A stretch of 64,000 bases of DNA, from NCBI GenBank assembly GCA_041690495.1, contig JAWLHE010000004.1, positions 186,001-250,000 of the forward strand. Reading direction: 5' to 3'. The notes beneath the pieces were generated by a model. It was not told the DNA's origin. It saw only the letters and a list, made by a program, of their open reading frames with translations, and ran no database searches. Below, in pieces: positions 42,962 to 50,679 of the stretch. Each line of letters opens with the position of its first letter. Positions within the stretch are counted from its first letter, which is position 1. Origin of the DNA: DATAAP01 sp041690495. Its GTDB lineage: Bacteria; Pseudomonadota; Alphaproteobacteria; CACIAM-22H2. A program made the translations under genes and the position numbers.

Positions 42962-44085
42962 CGGCGGATCGTCGCGAACGGCAAGCATTCGGTTTTCCGA
43001 ATCGACTTGAACGGAAGAGGGCCGGCCGCGGGTTGCGGCCGGCCCGCGTCGTGCGGGGATGACGCCGCGCGCCCTCCCTGGCGCGACTCGCCCATTGCAC
43101 AAGCCAGCAGGAACGCACGGCGAGTCGCCTCGGGACTGGCCACGCCTTTTCCCGCGATGTCGTAGGCGGTGCCGTGGGCCGGCGTGCAGATCGGAACCGG
43201 CAGTCCGCCGAGCACCGTTACGCCTCGATCGAAGCCCATCAGCTTGATCGCGATCTGGCCCTGGTCGTGATACATGGTCAGCACCGCGTCATAGGCGCCG
43301 TTCTTCGCGCGAAGGAACACGGTGTCTGACGGAAACGGGCCGTCGGCCCGAATCTGCCGTGCCTTCGCAGCGTTTACCGCCGGCGCGATAATATCGATCT
43401 CCTCGCGGCCGAAATTGCCGCCGTCGCCGGCATGCGGATTGAGAGCGGCGACCGCGATGCGCGGACTGGCGATGCCGGCCTCCCGCAGCGAGTCGGCAGT
43501 CAGGGTCAATGCGCGGAGGATGGCATCGACGCTGAGCAGGCCGCTGACTTTCGCGAGCGGCACATGCGAGGTGACTCGCGCGTTCCAGATGTTCTCCAGC
43601 ACGTTGAACTCGCCGTAGGGGCCCTTGTAATCGAGCTCGTCGGCGGCAAGCTGAATCTCGTCTTCGTACGGGTTGCCGGCGAGCCGCAGCGCCTGCTTGT
43701 TGAATGGCGTGAAGCAGATCGCATCGACCCTGCCTTCCCTGGCGAGGCCGAGCGCGAACTTGAAATTCGCCATCGCGTACGCGCCGCCCGCAGGAGATGC
43801 CTCGCCGCGCCGCACCGAAGCAGGGTCGAGGTTCTCGAGATCCAGGAAGGCCGCCCGCCCTGCGACGGGCCGCGCATCCGCGACGCAGCGGGTCACGGCA
43901 AGCGGTATCGAAACCCCGGCGACGGCCTCGCCTTCGCGAAAGACCCGCAGGTCGCCGATCACAAGCACCGCGGCGCGGGTCGTTGCATCCGGCATTGCCA
44001 GCAGCCTGGCCGTCAATTCCGGGCTGATTCCGCACGGGTCGCCCATGACGAGCGCGATACGCACGGCCGAATCCTGCTGCTTCAT
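42508..44085 (-). CDS. PdxA-family 4-hydroxythreonine-4-phosphate dehydrogenase, with run-on C-terminus
   Basis: NAD-dependent dehydrogenase of the PdxA/PdxA2 family: 4-phosphohydroxythreonine in B6 synthesis, or 4-phosphothreonate in acid-sugar catabolism. MGDPCGISPELTARLL (Gly-rich N-terminus), YKGPYGEFNVLE, VAALNPHAGDGGNFGREE (metal His) and MYHDQGQIAIKLMGFDRGV (His and Lys) are intact. The family usually ends near residue 335-345 (AYDIAGKGVASPEA then a short helix), but no stop occurs until 42508, giving 525 residues. Residues past about 374 are antisense to the PRC-barrel gene and are acidic, Pro-rich filler. The neighbours suggest a catabolic PdxA2-like role. Confidence 0.8.
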   Translation of the reverse strand: MKQQDSAVRIALVMGDPCGISPELTARLLAMPDATTRAAVLVIGDLRVFREGEAVAGVSIPLAVTRCVADARPVAGRAAFLDLENLDPASVRRGEASPAGGAYAMANFKFALGLAREGRVDAICFTPFNKQALRLAGNPYEDEIQLAADELDYKGPYGEFNVLENIWNARVTSHVPLAKVSGLLSVDAILRALTLTADSLREAGIASPRIAVAALNPHAGDGGNFGREEIDIIAPAVNAAKARQIRADGPFPSDTVFLRAKNGAYDAVLTMYHDQGQIAIKLMGFDRGVTVLGGLPVPICTPAHGTAYDIAGKGVASPEATRRAFLLACAMGESRQGGRAASSPHDAGRPQPAAGPLPFKSIRKTECLPFATIRRYCFWVGVALSGGFEVAPGLALLDPELDVPPIDEPDEPDGDVAPDGADGLVDGEPVAVPGLEVEPDVPDVPLGIEDEPLVDEPDEPVELPLGCIVPDPEVPVGDEPAAPELASPSVRSRSTLAHWPLSLSLYSAMFLTDSLVNPLPTIRSP

Positions 44086-44258
44086 CCGTCAGTTCTTCCC
44101 GCCTGGTTTCGGCCAAACGATCCAACTGCCTGCATGTTGCATTCAGAATTCACATTGGGCAACATGCGAATCAAGGGCCAAGGCGGCACGAGAGGGATTT
44201 GCCCCGAAAGGGGCCGGGCTGACCGCGGTTCCATAAGCACAGACAAGGGAGAGCGCCC

Positions 44259-45257
44259 GTGAGGAAACTGACCCAGATCGCCGCGGCCTGTGTTGTCGGG
44301 GCTGCAGCCTATGTCACGACCGGCATCGCCCAGGCGCAGACCGTTCTGCGTTACGCCCATGTCGGCGCGGAAGGCGAATCGCAGACGCGCTATGCCACCG
44401 AGCTCGCCGAGCTGATCAAACAGAAGACCAATGGCCGCGTCGATGTCCGGGTCTTCCCGGGCTCGCAGCTCGGCAACATCAGCGAGATGGTCAACGGCGT
44501 ACGGATCGGATCGGTAGCGATGGCGCATCACGATTTCGCCTCGCTCGATCGCATCGTCGAGGATATCTCGGTCTTCAATGCTCCGTTCATCTATCGCGAT
44601 GCGAAGCATGCGATGAAGGCGACCGACGCCCGGACGTCGCCGGTCATGCAGGATCTGAACAAGCAGCTCGTCGAGAAGGGCAGCATGCGGGTCATCGGCA
44701 ACTTCTACCGGGGCGCACGCCAGCTCTCGGCGAAATTCCCGGTCAAGAGCCCGGCCGACCTGAAGGGCAGGAAGATCCGCGGCGTGCCGTTGAAGTTGTG
44801 GAACACGATGCTCGGCGGCATGGGCGCCATTCCGACACCTGTCGAGATCACCGAGCTGATGACCGCGCTGTCGACGGGCCTTGTCGATGGCCAGGAGAAT
44901 CCGCTCAACAACATCATCGCCCAGCGCTTCTACGAGGTGCAGCCCTACATCATGATGACCAGCCACATGGAATCCGTCCTGTGCCTGTTCATCAATGAGC
45001 GCGTGTGGCAGCGCCTGTCCGATGCCGACCGCAAGGCATTCGAGGAGGCGACAGCCGAGATGGGACAGCGTTCGCTGCGCTGGGCCGAAGAATCGGTCGC
45101 CAAGGACCAGGACTTCCTGCGCTCCAAGGGCGTCACCATCATCGCCGAGAAGGACGGCCTCGACATGAAGGCGTTCCGCAGCGCGGTCGGAGCGCAGCTC
45201 GCCAAGGACTTCCCGAACTGGACCGGTTACATCCAGCGCATCCAGGCGATCCAGTAA
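44259..45257 (+). CDS. TRAP transporter substrate-binding protein (DctP type)
   Basis: Periplasmic binding protein of 332 residues. It starts at GTG 44259 with AGGGAGA upstream; signal peptide 1-27 (ending GIAQAQ). It shows YAHVGAEGESQTRYATELAELI, the ligand Arg segment KIRGVPLKLWNTMLGGMGAIPTPVEITELMTALSTGLVDGQENP (key residues R-G-V, G-A-x-P-T-P, E-x2-T-A-L, G-x-V-D-G-Q-E-N-P). It captures an organic or sugar acid for the QM permease encoded downstream. It is divergent from the pdxA-family gene. Confidence 0.95.
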   Translation: MRKLTQIAAACVVGAAAYVTTGIAQAQTVLRYAHVGAEGESQTRYATELAELIKQKTNGRVDVRVFPGSQLGNISEMVNGVRIGSVAMAHHDFASLDRIVEDISVFNAPFIYRDAKHAMKATDARTSPVMQDLNKQLVEKGSMRVIGNFYRGARQLSAKFPVKSPADLKGRKIRGVPLKLWNTMLGGMGAIPTPVEITELMTALSTGLVDGQENPLNNIIAQRFYEVQPYIMMTSHMESVLCLFINERVWQRLSDADRKAFEEATAEMGQRSLRWAEESVAKDQDFLRSKGVTIIAEKDGLDMKAFRSAVGAQLAKDFPNWTGYIQRIQAIQ

Positions 45258-45267
45258 CGGCCGGACG

Positions 45268-45301
45268 GGCGGCCGCGGCTCCGAGCCGGACCGCGGCCGC
45301 C
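45268..45301 (+). promoter_or_regulatory. Intra-operon hairpin between dctP and dctQ
   Basis: GGCGGCCGCGG (45268-45278) pairs perfectly with CCGCGGCCGCC (45291-45301) over 11 bp. No T-run follows, so it is not a terminator. It ends 8 bases before the dctQ ATG, covering its ribosome site. It probably protects the dctP message and limits permease translation relative to binding protein. Confidence 0.6.
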
Positions 45302-45309
45302 ACTTTCGC

Positions 45310-45798
45310 ATGAAAGCTGCGGTCCATTTCATCCGGATGGCGTGCATCGCAATCGGCTGCTTCGCCCTTGCGGCCATGGTCGTGCTGCCGGCCACGCAGA
45401 TCGTCTTGCGCATCTTCGGCGCGCCGATCGTCGGCCTCGAAGAGCTGAGCCGGTATTTCATGATCGCCATCACCTTCATCGGCATCCCGCTCGTGACCGC
45501 CGAAGGCGGCCAGATCCGGATGGACGAACTTCACCGGCTGCTGCCGATCCCGGCGGCCGGCGTGCTGCGCGTGATCATCGCGATCGTTTCCGGGGCGGCG
45601 TTCGCCACCGTCGTGCTGGCGATCTGGCTGTCGCTCGAGATCACGATCGGCAGCAGCACGCCCACGCTCGGCATCCCGTTCTGGCTGTTCAACCTGCCGG
45701 CCGTCATCGGACTCGCCGTGGGCGCCGTGGAATTCTGGGCCCAGGCGTGGCGCACCGCGCGCGGACGCGACGGCGCCGCGCCGTCGCGTCCTGCCTGA
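45310..45798 (+). CDS. TRAP transporter small permease (DctQ type)
   Basis: A 162-residue membrane protein with four TM helices. Family marks are FGAPIVGLEELSRYFMIAITFIG and EGGQIRMDELHRLLP. It pairs with the DctM subunit encoded 16 bases downstream to form the sodium-coupled permease. No clear ribosome site: the upstream bases are in a strong hairpin. Confidence 0.92.
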   Translation: MKAAVHFIRMACIAIGCFALAAMVVLPATQIVLRIFGAPIVGLEELSRYFMIAITFIGIPLVTAEGGQIRMDELHRLLPIPAAGVLRVIIAIVSGAAFATVVLAIWLSLEITIGSSTPTLGIPFWLFNLPAVIGLAVGAVEFWAQAWRTARGRDGAAPSRPA

Positions 45799-45814
45799 GC
45801 CGGCGGACCGGTCG

Positions 45815-47095
45815 ATGGAACAGAGCTTCCTTGTCATCGCCGTTTTCGCGGTGATGTTTCTCCTGGGCTTCCCGGTTATCGCCGCGGTGCTGGTGCCGTC
45901 GCTCGTCTACATCCTGTCGAACGACATTCCATTGGCGATGGTCGGCCAGCGCACGATCTACGCTCTCGACTCGTTTCCGCTCGTTGCCGTGCCGATCTTC
46001 ATCTTCGTCGGCAACCTGATGAACTCGGCGGGTATCACCACGCGCATCTACCGTTTTGCCAACACGGCGGCCGGCCGGCTGCCCGGCGGGCTCGCCCAGG
46101 TGAACATCGCCGGCAGCCTGATCTTCTCCGGCATGTCGGGTGCGGCGCTGGCCGATGTCGGCGGCCTCGGCCGCGTCGAGATCAAGGCCATGAAGGAGCA
46201 CGGTTTCGACATGCCGTTCTCGTGCGCGCTCACCTGCGCGTCGGCGATCGTCGGGCCGATCTTCCCCCCGAGCATCCCGCTGATCATCTACGCGTCGGTT
46301 GCCAGCATCTCGAGCGTCCAGCTCCTGCTCGCCGGGATCGGCCCCGCCCTGCTCTGCGTCGCCATGCTGTCGATCACCGTCGCGATCCTCGGCGTCCTGC
46401 GCGGCTATCCCCGCGCGGCACGCTGGCCGACCCGCGGCGAGGTCTGGCGCGACTTCGTTCCCGCGGCGCCCGCCCTGTTCACGCCGGTGCTGCTGATCAG
46501 CGGCATGCTTTCCGGATTCTTCACGCCGACCGAGGCGGCGGCCGTGACGGCGATCTACATCCTGCTGGTCAGCGCCTTCATCTATCGGGACCTCGACCTG
46601 ACCCACGTTCTTGCCGCGGCGATCGAGACGGTCAAGGGCACGGCGGCCATCATGGCGATCGTCGCGGCAGCGGCGATGTTCGGATGGATTCTCGCCGTCG
46701 AGCAGATACCGCAATGGTTCAACGGCTGGCTCACCGGCATCAGCCGCGACCCGCTGGTGCTGCTGCTGATCGTCAATGTCATCATCCTGGTCGCCGGCAT
46801 GTTCGTCGACAGCACGACGGCGACCCTGCTGCTGGTGCCGATCGTGGCGCCGCCGCTGGTTGCGGCGGGCGTCGACCCGGTCCAGCTCGGGCTCATCATC
46901 GTCTTCAACCTGATGATCGGGCTGGTGACGCCGCCGATGGGGCTGTCGCTCTTCCTGATCAGCGATATCGCCAAGGTGCCGATGCCGCATATACTCCGCG
47001 CGATGATTCCCTTCTATCCGCCGCTCGTCATAACCCTGCTGATCGTCACCTACTTCCCGGCGGTGTCGCTGTGGGTGCCGTGGCTGGTGCAGTGA
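45815..47095 (+). CDS. TRAP transporter large permease (DctM type)
   Basis: Main membrane subunit of 426 residues with about twelve TM segments. Recognised from LLGFPVIAAVLVPSLVYIL, ALDSFPLVAVPIFIFVGNLMNSAGI, MSGAALADVGGLGRVEIKAM, GPIFPPSIPLIIYA and the C-terminal LGLIIVFNLMIGLVTPPMGLSLFLI (key residues L-I-x-V-F-N, T-P-P-M-G). Followed 5 bases later by the GntR regulator. Confidence 0.95.
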   Translation: MEQSFLVIAVFAVMFLLGFPVIAAVLVPSLVYILSNDIPLAMVGQRTIYALDSFPLVAVPIFIFVGNLMNSAGITTRIYRFANTAAGRLPGGLAQVNIAGSLIFSGMSGAALADVGGLGRVEIKAMKEHGFDMPFSCALTCASAIVGPIFPPSIPLIIYASVASISSVQLLLAGIGPALLCVAMLSITVAILGVLRGYPRAARWPTRGEVWRDFVPAAPALFTPVLLISGMLSGFFTPTEAAAVTAIYILLVSAFIYRDLDLTHVLAAAIETVKGTAAIMAIVAAAAMFGWILAVEQIPQWFNGWLTGISRDPLVLLLIVNVIILVAGMFVDSTTATLLLVPIVAPPLVAAGVDPVQLGLIIVFNLMIGLVTPPMGLSLFLISDIAKVPMPHILRAMIPFYPPLVITLLIVTYFPAVSLWVPWLVQ

Positions 47096-47100
47096 CCCCG

Positions 47101-47814
47101 ATGAACGAGCCGATCAACGTCACCGCCGCGCCGGCAGACGAGCCGGAGATCGCGCCGATCCTGCGACCGAGCCTGCACGACGAAGTCGTCAGCCGGGTGC
47201 GGGACATGATTGTCGAAGGCCGGCTCGCCGCCGGAACCCGCATTCACGAAGGCAGGCTGTGCGAGCAGCTCGGCGTGTCGCGCACGCCGCTGCGCGAGGC
47301 GCTCAAGGTTCTCGCGACCGAGGGGCTGGTCGACCTGCTGCGCAATCGCGGTGCGGTGGTGCGGGCGCTGACGCCGAAGGACATGCGCGACATGCTTCGC
47401 GTCATCGGCAGGCTCGAGCAGCTCGCCGGCGAACTCTCCTGCGCCGAGGCGAGCGACGCCGAGATCGCCGCGGTGGACCAGATGCACCGCCGCATGCTGG
47501 AGCACTTCGCGGCGCGCGAGATGCTCGAGTACTTCAAGCTCAACCAGGCGATTCACGCGGCGATCGTTCGCATGGCCCACAACGAGACCCTGCAGGCGAT
47601 GCACGACTCCCTGCAGAAGCGCATCAAGCGCATCCGCTTCCTGCCGCACGATCTCGGCCACGAGTCCGAGCAGCCCGTGGCCGAGCACGAGCGGATGATG
47701 CAGGCGCTGCGCGCGCGCGACGGCGTGCTGCTCGGCCGGCTGCTGAACGAGCATCTCGACATGACCTGGGTGCGCATTTCGCACGCGCTCGGACTGGACC
47801 GCAAAGAGGGCTGA
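47101..47814 (+). CDS. GntR-family regulator with FCD domain
   Basis: A 237-residue repressor: winged helix (about 20-85, with DMIVEGRLAAGTRIHEGRLCEQLGVSRTPLREALKVLATEGLV, key residues G-V-S-R-T-P-L-R-E-A-L) and an all-helical FCD ligand domain (about 95-225) whose metal-binding residues include Asp/His in NQAIHAAIVRMAHN and EHERMMQALRARD. It is translated as part of the TRAP operon, so it probably responds to the transported acid and controls this cluster. Confidence 0.93.
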   Translation: MNEPINVTAAPADEPEIAPILRPSLHDEVVSRVRDMIVEGRLAAGTRIHEGRLCEQLGVSRTPLREALKVLATEGLVDLLRNRGAVVRALTPKDMRDMLRVIGRLEQLAGELSCAEASDAEIAAVDQMHRRMLEHFAAREMLEYFKLNQAIHAAIVRMAHNETLQAMHDSLQKRIKRIRFLPHDLGHESEQPVAEHERMMQALRARDGVLLGRLLNEHLDMTWVRISHALGLDRKEG

Positions 47815-47815
47815 C

Positions 47816-48694
47816 ATGGCTGCAAGCATCGGATTCATCGGACTCGGCCTGATGGGCCAGGCCTTCACCAGGCGGCTGGCCGAGAGCGGCTTCGCCGTGA
47901 GCGGCTACGACATCGTCGACGAGAAGGTGAAGCAGGCCGCCAGGCACGGCGTGAAGCCGGCGGAATCGCCGGCGGCAGTCGCGCGCGCGAGCGACATCGT
48001 CATGGTCTGCGTCACCTCCACCCACGCCGTGGAAGAGGCCGTGCTCGGGCCCGGCGGCGTCGCCGAGGCGGACGGCAAGGGCAAGGTCCTGGTCGACCAT
48101 TCGACCACCGAAATCGGCGAGACCAGGCGCTTCGCCGAGGAGCTCGGGAGGCGCGCCGGCATGGCATGGGTCGATGCCCCTGTCTCCGGCGGGCCGACCG
48201 CCGCTGCCGCGGGCACGCTGGCGATCATGGCCGGCGGCGACGCGGCCGCGATCGCGGCGGTGGCGCCGGTGATGGCGAAGCTGGCGGCGCGCTTCACGCA
48301 TATGGGCCCGGTTGGCGCGGGCCAGGTCACCAAGATGATCAACCAGGTGCTGGTGCTGGCGAATTACTGCGTGATCGCCGAGGCGCTGCGGCTCGGCGAG
48401 AAATGCGGCATCGACGTCTCCAGGATTCCCGAGGCGCTGGCGAGCGGCCATGCCGGCTCCAACCTGCTCAACGACCTGACGCCGCGCATGGTGGCGCGCG
48501 ACTTCGCGCCGCGCGGCTTCGCGCGCCAGGTGCTCAAGGATCTCGACATGGTCCACGACCTCGCCCGGGAGATGAAGGCGCCGACGCCGATGGCCGCACA
48601 GGCGGCGAGCCTGTTCCGCATCCTCGTCGCCCGCGGCCATTCCGAGCTCGACGGCTCGGCGATCATGAAGCTCTATCTCGACGAGCCGGTCTAG
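47816..48694 (+). CDS. NAD(P)-dependent beta-hydroxyacid dehydrogenase (HIBADH/GarR type)
   Basis: A 292-residue dehydrogenase of the 3-hydroxyisobutyrate/tartronate semialdehyde reductase family. Cofactor loop IGFIGLGLMGQAFTRRL (about 5-21), substrate segment VDAPVSGGPTAAAAGTLAIMAGG (about 120-142, key residues D-A-P-V-S-G-G), and catalytic Lys in GAGQVTKMINQV (about 168-180). It lies one base after the GntR stop. It would reduce or oxidise a C3-C6 hydroxyacid produced from the imported substrate. Confidence 0.93.
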   Translation: MAASIGFIGLGLMGQAFTRRLAESGFAVSGYDIVDEKVKQAARHGVKPAESPAAVARASDIVMVCVTSTHAVEEAVLGPGGVAEADGKGKVLVDHSTTEIGETRRFAEELGRRAGMAWVDAPVSGGPTAAAAGTLAIMAGGDAAAIAAVAPVMAKLAARFTHMGPVGAGQVTKMINQVLVLANYCVIAEALRLGEKCGIDVSRIPEALASGHAGSNLLNDLTPRMVARDFAPRGFARQVLKDLDMVHDLAREMKAPTPMAAQAASLFRILVARGHSELDGSAIMKLYLDEPV

Positions 48695-49596
48695 AGCTTT
48701 ATCCGGTACTCGCGCAGCGCGTTGTCGCGGAAGAGCTTGCGCTGGTCCGCCTCGGGCAGGTGCGCGACGATCGCCTTGAAGCCGTCGAAGATCGTATCGA
48801 ACGGGGCGCAGACGCTGTCGACCGGATAGTTGCTCGCGAACATGCAGCGGTCCGCGCCGAACAGCCCGATCGTGGTCAGCACCACCTTCCGGTTTCCCTC
48901 CACGGTCCACGGCACCCCGCGCTGGCCGAGGCCGGAGATCTTGACCCGCGTGTTCGGCTGGGCCGCGAAGGCCGACATCGCGTCGCGCCATTCCTTCAGG
49001 GCCGTTTCGCTGCGGTCGGCAGGCAGGCCGGTGTGGTTGAGGACGATGTTGATGTGCGGGTAGGCCCGCGCCAGCTCCGCCGCCTCGTAGAGATGCCAGT
49101 ACGGCGTCTGCAGCTCGTAATGCAGGCCGTGCTCGGCAAGCCGCGCATAGCCGCCGCGCCATTTCGGATCGCTCATCGAGCCGGCCGCGCCCTTGACGAT
49201 CGGCTCGCCGCGGGCGACCGCGCGCGGCTTGTGGCGGATGGCGCGGGTCAGCGGAAAGGCGGCGTGACCCTTCAGCAGCTGCGCGATGTCGTCGCGGTCG
49301 AACTCGGCATGGCCGACCACGGCGTTGGGAAGGCCGTGCTTTTCCGCGATCCCGTGGATCCATTTCGTCTCGGCGACGGGATCGTCGCGGCGGACCTCGG
49401 CCTCCATGTGCACGGTGGCGACCACGTTCTGCCGGCCGGCGTCGCGGCGGTAGTCCTCGGGCAGGTAGTTGCGGCGGATCTTCGAGTAGTCCCCGTAGCG
49501 GAACGGGATCATAGGCTCCTCGACCAGCCACGGATAGTGGAGGCGGCCGAGGTTCCACAGATGATGGTGCGCGTCGACGATTTCCGTCCCGGCCAT
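48691..49596 (-). CDS. Amidohydrolase family 2 (lactonase-like)
   Basis: TIM-barrel metal hydrolase of 301 residues, close in pattern to L-fuconolactonase-like enzymes. The metal HxH is in VDAHHHLWNLG (His10, His12), then VHMEAEVRRDDPVAETKWI, INIVLNHTGLPADRS (His) and FASNYPVDSVCAPFD (Asp-type loop). It converges on the dehydrogenase gene with a 4-bp overlap of the stops. A sugar-lactone or similar substrate would fit the TRAP/HIBADH context. Confidence 0.9.
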   Translation of the reverse strand: MAGTEIVDAHHHLWNLGRLHYPWLVEEPMIPFRYGDYSKIRRNYLPEDYRRDAGRQNVVATVHMEAEVRRDDPVAETKWIHGIAEKHGLPNAVVGHAEFDRDDIAQLLKGHAAFPLTRAIRHKPRAVARGEPIVKGAAGSMSDPKWRGGYARLAEHGLHYELQTPYWHLYEAAELARAYPHINIVLNHTGLPADRSETALKEWRDAMSAFAAQPNTRVKISGLGQRGVPWTVEGNRKVVLTTIGLFGADRCMFASNYPVDSVCAPFDTIFDGFKAIVAHLPEADQRKLFRDNALREYRIKL

Positions 49597-49651
49597 ATGA
49601 TCCCCCCGGCGCTGTCCTCCCGCACCAGCTTAGGGGATAAGGCCGGGCGCG

Positions 49652-49906
49652 TCAGCGTCCGGCGTGCGCCCCTTCCATCACCACGAGCGACAGCCGCCTG
49701 GCGGCGCGCGCGCGCATCCGTTCGCGCGCGTGGTGGCGGGCGAGCGCCAGCTTCACCTCGATCGTGGGCGCGAGCGGGAAGTATGCGCGATAGCGCGCGA
49801 TCGCGACATCCATGGCGACCGGCGCGGAAGCCTGCGTGCGTCGTGCAATGCGGTAGGCATTGAGGGCCGACTCGGCGGCCCGCGACGTCTTCATCGATTG
49901 CGACAT
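49652..49906 (-). CDS. Small basic hypothetical protein
   Basis: An 84-residue basic, helical protein (MSQSMKTSRAAESALNAYRIARRTQ, then AIARYRAYFPLAPTIEVKLALARHHARERM). GGAGGGG 6 bases before the ATG at 49906 supports translation and this start. No domain recognised; no signal peptide or membrane segment. Confidence 0.5.
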   Translation of the reverse strand: MSQSMKTSRAAESALNAYRIARRTQASAPVAMDVAIARYRAYFPLAPTIEVKLALARHHARERMRARAARRLSLVVMEGAHAGR

Positions 49907-50018
49907 GGAACCCCTCCGATGAAGCTCTGCGATGAATTTCAGTCTAGCCGGACTCCCGGCACGGTGCAGTGACAAAGTTGGGACCCGCTACCACCTAAGT
50001 TGGTGCATCATAATTCAT

Positions 50019-50579
50019 TCAGCCGTCACTTTTTTGCCGCAACGCGCGCGCCGGGTTGCCGGCGACGACGGCGCCGGGCGCCACGTCCGCGGTGACGACG
50101 CTGCCGGCGCCGATCACCGCGCCGTCGCCGATGGTCACGCCGGGACAGACCACCGCGGCGCCGCCGATCCACACGTCGCTGCCGATGCGCACCGGCCGCG
50201 CCGCTTCGAGTCCGCTGCGGCGCAGCGCGGCATCGAGCGGATGGGTGGCGGTGTAGATCTGCACCGCCGGGCCGACCTGAACGTCGTCGCCGATCGCGAT
50301 CGCGGCGCAGTCGAGAAACACGCAGTTCCAGTTGACGAACAGGTTGCGGCCGGCGGTGATGTTGCTGCCGTAGTCGCAGGAGAACACCGGGTTGATCACC
50401 GGGTTCGGCCCGACGCGGCCGAACAGCCGCGCCACGATCGCGGGCCGGTCGCGCATCGCCGCCGCGTTGAGCGCGCGCAGCACCGCCTCGCAGCGCGCGC
50501 GCGCGGCGACGAGGTCGGGATCGCTGCCGCGGTAGAGCTCGCCCGCGAGCATCTTCTGTTTCTCCATCGGTGCGGCCAT
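50019..50579 (-). CDS. Maltose/galactoside O-acetyltransferase-type protein
   Basis: A 186-residue hexapeptide-repeat acetyltransferase (LacA/Maa/NodL class). The N-terminal Mac domain is MEKQKMLAGELYRGSDPDLVAAR, followed by the left-handed beta helix (FSCDYGSNITAGRNLFVNWNCVFLD, IYTATHPLDAALR with catalytic His, and GSDVWIGGAAVVCPGVTIGDGAVIGAGSVV; key residues H-P, D-V-W-I-G, G-x2-V-x3-V-P-G). AAGGAG lies 10 bases before the ATG. It acetylates a sugar hydroxyl with acetyl-CoA. It is divergent from the AEC carrier. Confidence 0.93.
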   Translation of the reverse strand: MAAPMEKQKMLAGELYRGSDPDLVAARARCEAVLRALNAAAMRDRPAIVARLFGRVGPNPVINPVFSCDYGSNITAGRNLFVNWNCVFLDCAAIAIGDDVQVGPAVQIYTATHPLDAALRRSGLEAARPVRIGSDVWIGGAAVVCPGVTIGDGAVIGAGSVVTADVAPGAVVAGNPARALRQKSDG

Positions 50580-50679
50580 GGTCCGGCACTCCTTTCGGAA
50601 GGCGCCATGCGCGGGTCGAGCCCCGCAGGCGACGCTTCTATGGAATTGGGCCCGCCCATGACATAAGAAGCGGGCCCGA

